DNA of 64,000 bases, from assembly GCF_037975245.1 (NCBI RefSeq), contig NC_092579.1, positions 12,634,678 to 12,698,677 of the forward strand. The letters are read 5' to 3'. Position numbers and translations under genes: made by a program. Shown piece by piece: positions 60,730-64,000 of the stretch. The stretch comes from Apostichopus japonicus (lineage: Eukaryota > Echinodermata > Holothuroidea > Aspidochirotida > Stichopodidae). Under the pieces are notes generated by a model. The model was not told where the DNA came from, made no database searches, and was given only the letters and a program-made list of their open reading frames with translations. The first letter of the stretch is position 1; the number at the start of each line of letters is the position of its first letter.

Positions 60730-62706
60730 ATGGTAACTTTAAAAACTGAAGCTAATCCTCAATTATACAATCAATACAATTATGCAACAAAACAAATTGA
60801 CTACGAGAAATACAAAGCTCAAAAATTCTCCGATTACGACTGTACCCATTTTAAAAACCTAGAAGATGAGTCGAACCAACCTTCATTAAGAGAATTACAA
60901 GGAACCTTCCTCAGGTCTAAAATTCAGTGGCACGAGGAGGGTGATAAATCAACAAAGTTTTTCTTTAATCTTGAAAAATCAAGGAAAAAAAAGAAGGTAA
61001 TGAAACAACTACTTACTGACCAGAGCTTAATCATCACCGATCAACACGAAATTATGAAAGAACAAGTAAAGTTTTATACAAACCTCTACCAAGCCGGAGA
61101 AACCGACAACGAATCGCGGAATCAGATACTTTGTGAACTAAGAAGATTTCTCTCGCCAATGGACGTTGAAGCATGTGAAGCAAATATTTCATTAGATGAG
61201 TTAAAAGCCGCTCTGTTAGCAATGGAACCGAACAAAAGTCCAGGACTAGATGGACTAACTGCTGAATTTTACAAAGTGTTTTGGCGGGATTTTATCGATA
61301 TTTTTACTAGACTCGTTGAGACTTCATTCCATGACAACGAACTCTTTGAATCCATGAAAATAAGTATACTTACCCTTATACCCAAGAAAGGAGATCTTCG
61401 TAGTTTAAATAATTGGAGGCCAATAAGCCTCTTAAATGTCGATTACAAAATGATTGCCAAAGCTCTCGCCAAACGAATCACAAGTATCAGTAAGAATATT
61501 ATTTCAGAAGATCAAACGTGTTGTATTCCAGGAAGAGATATTTCTGAAAACGTACTTACTATGCAAAATGTAATTGAGTATGTAAATTCATATAATAAAC
61601 CAGGTTTTATTCTTAAAATAGACCAATATAAAGCCTTTGACAGAGTTGACAATAACTACCTCTTCGAAGTCGCTGAAAAATTGGGTTTTGGCCCTAAGCT
61701 CCTAAAATGGATCAAACTGTTTTATACCAATATCGAGGGCCGAATCAAGCACAATAGTTATATATCCAATCCCTTCCCTGTCAAAAGGGGAGTTCGGCAG
61801 GGCTGCCCACTCTCAGCCATGCTCTATGTTCTCTGTGCCGAACCGTTTCTTGAAGCTATAATTAATTGTCCATATATTCATGGTATTAAATTTTGTGAAG
61901 TCGAAGCCAAAATTTTTCAGCATGCGGACGACACTACCTTTTTCGTGTCTAGTATCACAAGTATTTATTCTATTTTTAACATCATTAAATTGTATGAACG
62001 TGCTTCTGGTTCTAGTTGTAATATTGATAAAACTGAATTACTTAGCATTGGGTGCAGCCATGTTAATCCCAGCAATTTCGACTTCCCTGTGAGGAAAGAT
62101 TTCATTACAGTATTAGGTGTTGCTATTAGTAACGATAAAAAATCAATCGAAAAAGAAAATTGGGAGAAAAAAGTTACCTCCTGCCGTAAATTACTAAATA
62201 CCTGGAAAGGTAGAAAATTATCTTTTAAGGGTAAATCTCTCATTATAAATTCGCTCATCGTAACTCGCTTAGTATATTTGACCACTGTTTTACCAGTCCC
62301 TGATTGGGTTATCACCACATTACGTCAGAGTGTAGTCGATTTTATTTGGAGAGGTAAAAAACCTTCTATTAAGTATCTTAACTTGCTTTTACCAATCGAC
62401 AGAGGGGGATTCAGTTTGAGCGACATTGAATTAACAAGAGATGCTCTTAGAGTTAAATTTTGTAGTAAGATATTAAGCAATAACATTAATATTAAATTAC
62501 AAAAATTAATGTTGTATTTTTTGAATACGTATGAAGATATGAGCCTTGGGCGTGGTATCTTTCAAATTACTCCTAACCGCAAGTCTGTTCATAAGCTAAG
62601 CCCGTATTACTGTGAACTCATGTTAGCATGGGATCGGCTAATTCAAGGCCGTTTCTGGCTACCAGAGAAGACATCCTCAATCAACCTATCTTTAGTAATA
62701 CCCTGA
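60730..62706 (+). pseudogene. Tx1/L1-type reverse transcriptase
   Basis: A 658-residue open frame: SKIQWHEEGDKSTKFFFNLE (linker), NKSPGLDGLTAEFYKVFW, ILTLIPKKGD, NWRPISLLNVDYKMIAKALA, motif A KIDQYKAFDRVD, motif B GVRQGCPLSAMLYVLCAEP, motif C QHADDTTFFVSS, then TVLGVAI and KGRKLSFKGKSLIINSLIVT. The catalytic Asp residues are kept; motif C has His before ADD where Tyr or Phe is usual. The frame is lost near 62640 and resumes in 62628-63692. The ATG at 60730 is only the first available codon after truncation. Confidence 0.85.
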
Positions 62707-63692
62707 TTGTTGACAATGATAGTCAAACACTTTTTAATCGTCACTTCATTAAAGGTGGTATCGTTTCTGTAAGTGTTCTGATGTATGAGATTATACCCAC
62801 TTCTCTGCCAGCCAAGGCCGTGCATGAGTGCATTGAGCTTGCTAATCCTGATAATCCCCTTACATTAACCGATGTTCAGAATTATATCGATGTCATTCTC
62901 CACGCCTTCCCCTCTGACTGGTTAGGTGATATATTTTCTTCTGATGCAATTGTATCTACGCAAATTGACTATATTTCTACTGCAAAATTTCAAAATGGCA
63001 AAAACATTATAGATGCCTCCTCAGTTTCGTGCAGAATAGCTTCACGCCTTTTGCGTGACAATCTTAACACATCGCCCAAGGGCGAAGAATACTGGAAGCA
63101 GCATTTTCCCAGTCTTGATTTTTCTAATAGATGGAGTAACATATATCGTTCTCCAAAGTGTTTCTTTGACGCCGATATCGACTTCAAAGTATTACATAAT
63201 ATTTTTTACACTAACGACAAATTGTACAAGTTTGGATTAACCGATTCTCCTTACTGCACCTTTTGCAAAACCACGCACGAAAGTACTATTCATCTTTTTA
63301 TTGAGTGTTCTGAAGTCGAAAATTTATGGCACTTTTTGGTTAATAAGTTGAATACTTTACATTCGGTAGTTAATTTTATTGAATGGAACGGGTTGTCCCT
63401 TCTGGGTCTTGGCCGTAAAAACAACTGTATTGTAGGAATTTTGTGTGACTTCATCTTCAATATATATAAGTGTACAATTTGGAATTGCAGAATATCTCGC
63501 CTCAATAATAACTATCTTTGTAATATTGAAAAAGTTTTTCACAATGTACTCAAGAAGAAAATTCGGTTACTTTTTGATGTGTACTATCACAAAAACAATA
63601 CCTCACGGTTTTTTAATATATTTACACAGAACGATATTGTGCTCTCTAAGAAAGAATCGAACAGCTATACTTACCATCTGGATAGAGGTTAA
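62628..63692 (+). pseudogene. Tx1/L1-type ORF2 C-terminal part
   Basis: Continues the reverse transcriptase in another frame from about 62650: NQPIFSNTLIVDNDSQTLFN then HFIKGGIVSVSVLMYE. At 63180-63330 the zinc-binding RVT domain reads SPYCTFCKTTHESTIHLFIE then CSEVENLW (C-x2-C...H...C). Ends at TAA 63692. One frameshift separates it from the upstream RT, so the protein cannot be made whole from this copy. Confidence 0.8.
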
Positions 63693-64000
63693 TTTGTATA
63701 CAGTACGTGTTGACGTAATCAGGGTCTGGTCTTCTGACTTTGCTTTAGACATTGTTGTCTTTTGTATATAATTTCTTATGTGTGTGGTGTTTAGTATTTT
63801 AGTTTTCTCTTAACCTAAACATGAGTAAATGTTAAGGTAATTATTATTTAATGTTCTAGTTAAAACAAATCATACTTAAGTTTTAATTCTGTAAAAAATA
63901 CCTTTGTAAATAATATTGTCAATGGGTGAGCCAGTGGGCTCATCTCCCAATAAAGGAGGGAAAAAAATGGCGTGGCGCACTGTACAAGCTGATGATCGAG

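Larger units (their letters stand above)
60730..63970 (+). mobile_element. 5'-truncated Tx1/L1-type LINE
   Basis: Plus-strand ORF2 lacking its endonuclease, ending with a hairpin (GAGCC-agtg-GGCTC region, 63925-63948), AATAAA at 63950 and a short A run (63961-63967). RT and C-terminal domains are present in two frames. ORF1 and the endonuclease are absent, as in a typical 5'-truncated insertion. Tx1 assignment rests on the RT style (KIDQYKAFDRVD, QHADDTTFF) and the C-terminal zinc domain. Confidence 0.85.

Overview
This is eukaryotic, intron-rich, AT-rich DNA with no prokaryotic gene organisation. Splice-site-bounded exons of animal genes are scattered among retrotransposons, DNA transposons, palindromes and tandem repeats. 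The mixture (zinc-knuckle LINEs, a Tx1/L1-type LINE, a DIRS-type reverse transcriptase scrap, hAT-like elements, many AGGCCTA-type intron motifs) suits a marine invertebrate, perhaps an echinoderm. The species cannot be fixed from sequence alone.

Layout. 0.5-1.9 kb: decayed Jockey-like LINE (family A, minus). 2.9-4.9 kb: LINE family B 3' end, then a tandem array of 161-bp tRNA-like units and a GC-rich minisatellite. 6.4-8.0 kb: last two exons of an SRP68-like gene (minus), with an in-frame stop. 8.3-12.5 kb: longest family A LINE (minus). 13.1-15.1 kb: 69-bp tandem repeats carrying two damaged copies of one ABCC/MRP transporter exon. 15.5-24 kb: mostly non-coding, with isolated exon candidates. 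24-40 kb: exons of an unrecognised minus-strand gene (40.1, 34.4, 27.2, 26.2 kb) whose introns hold a 360-bp hAT-like MITE, a 2.8-kb foldback element with an embedded two-exon gene, a 48-bp tandem repeat and a nearly complete family B LINE. 40.3-43.0 kb: a transposase-like ORF, another LINE remnant and a 1.48-kb hAT-like element. 45-48.4 kb: LINE tail and a 1.73-kb TTAA-flanked inverted-repeat element. 50.5-53 kb: a decayed but intron-containing integrase gene. 54.3-55.1 kb: two small inverted-repeat elements, one with telomere-like sequence inside. 56.7-60.2 kb: family B LINE copies (minus), one split by a hAT-like insertion. 60.2-64 kb: DIRS-type fragment and a 5'-truncated Tx1/L1-type LINE.

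The strongest unexpected signals are the foldback element with a spliceable gene in one arm, compensatory base changes in the family B 3' hairpin, the tRNA-like array, three hAT-like elements with exact 8-bp target duplications, two of which (with a third locus) share an internal module, and the intron-containing integrase. Most coding sequence here belongs to mobile elements. The host exons are few, widely spaced and partly damaged, so no pathway or operon can be reconstructed.
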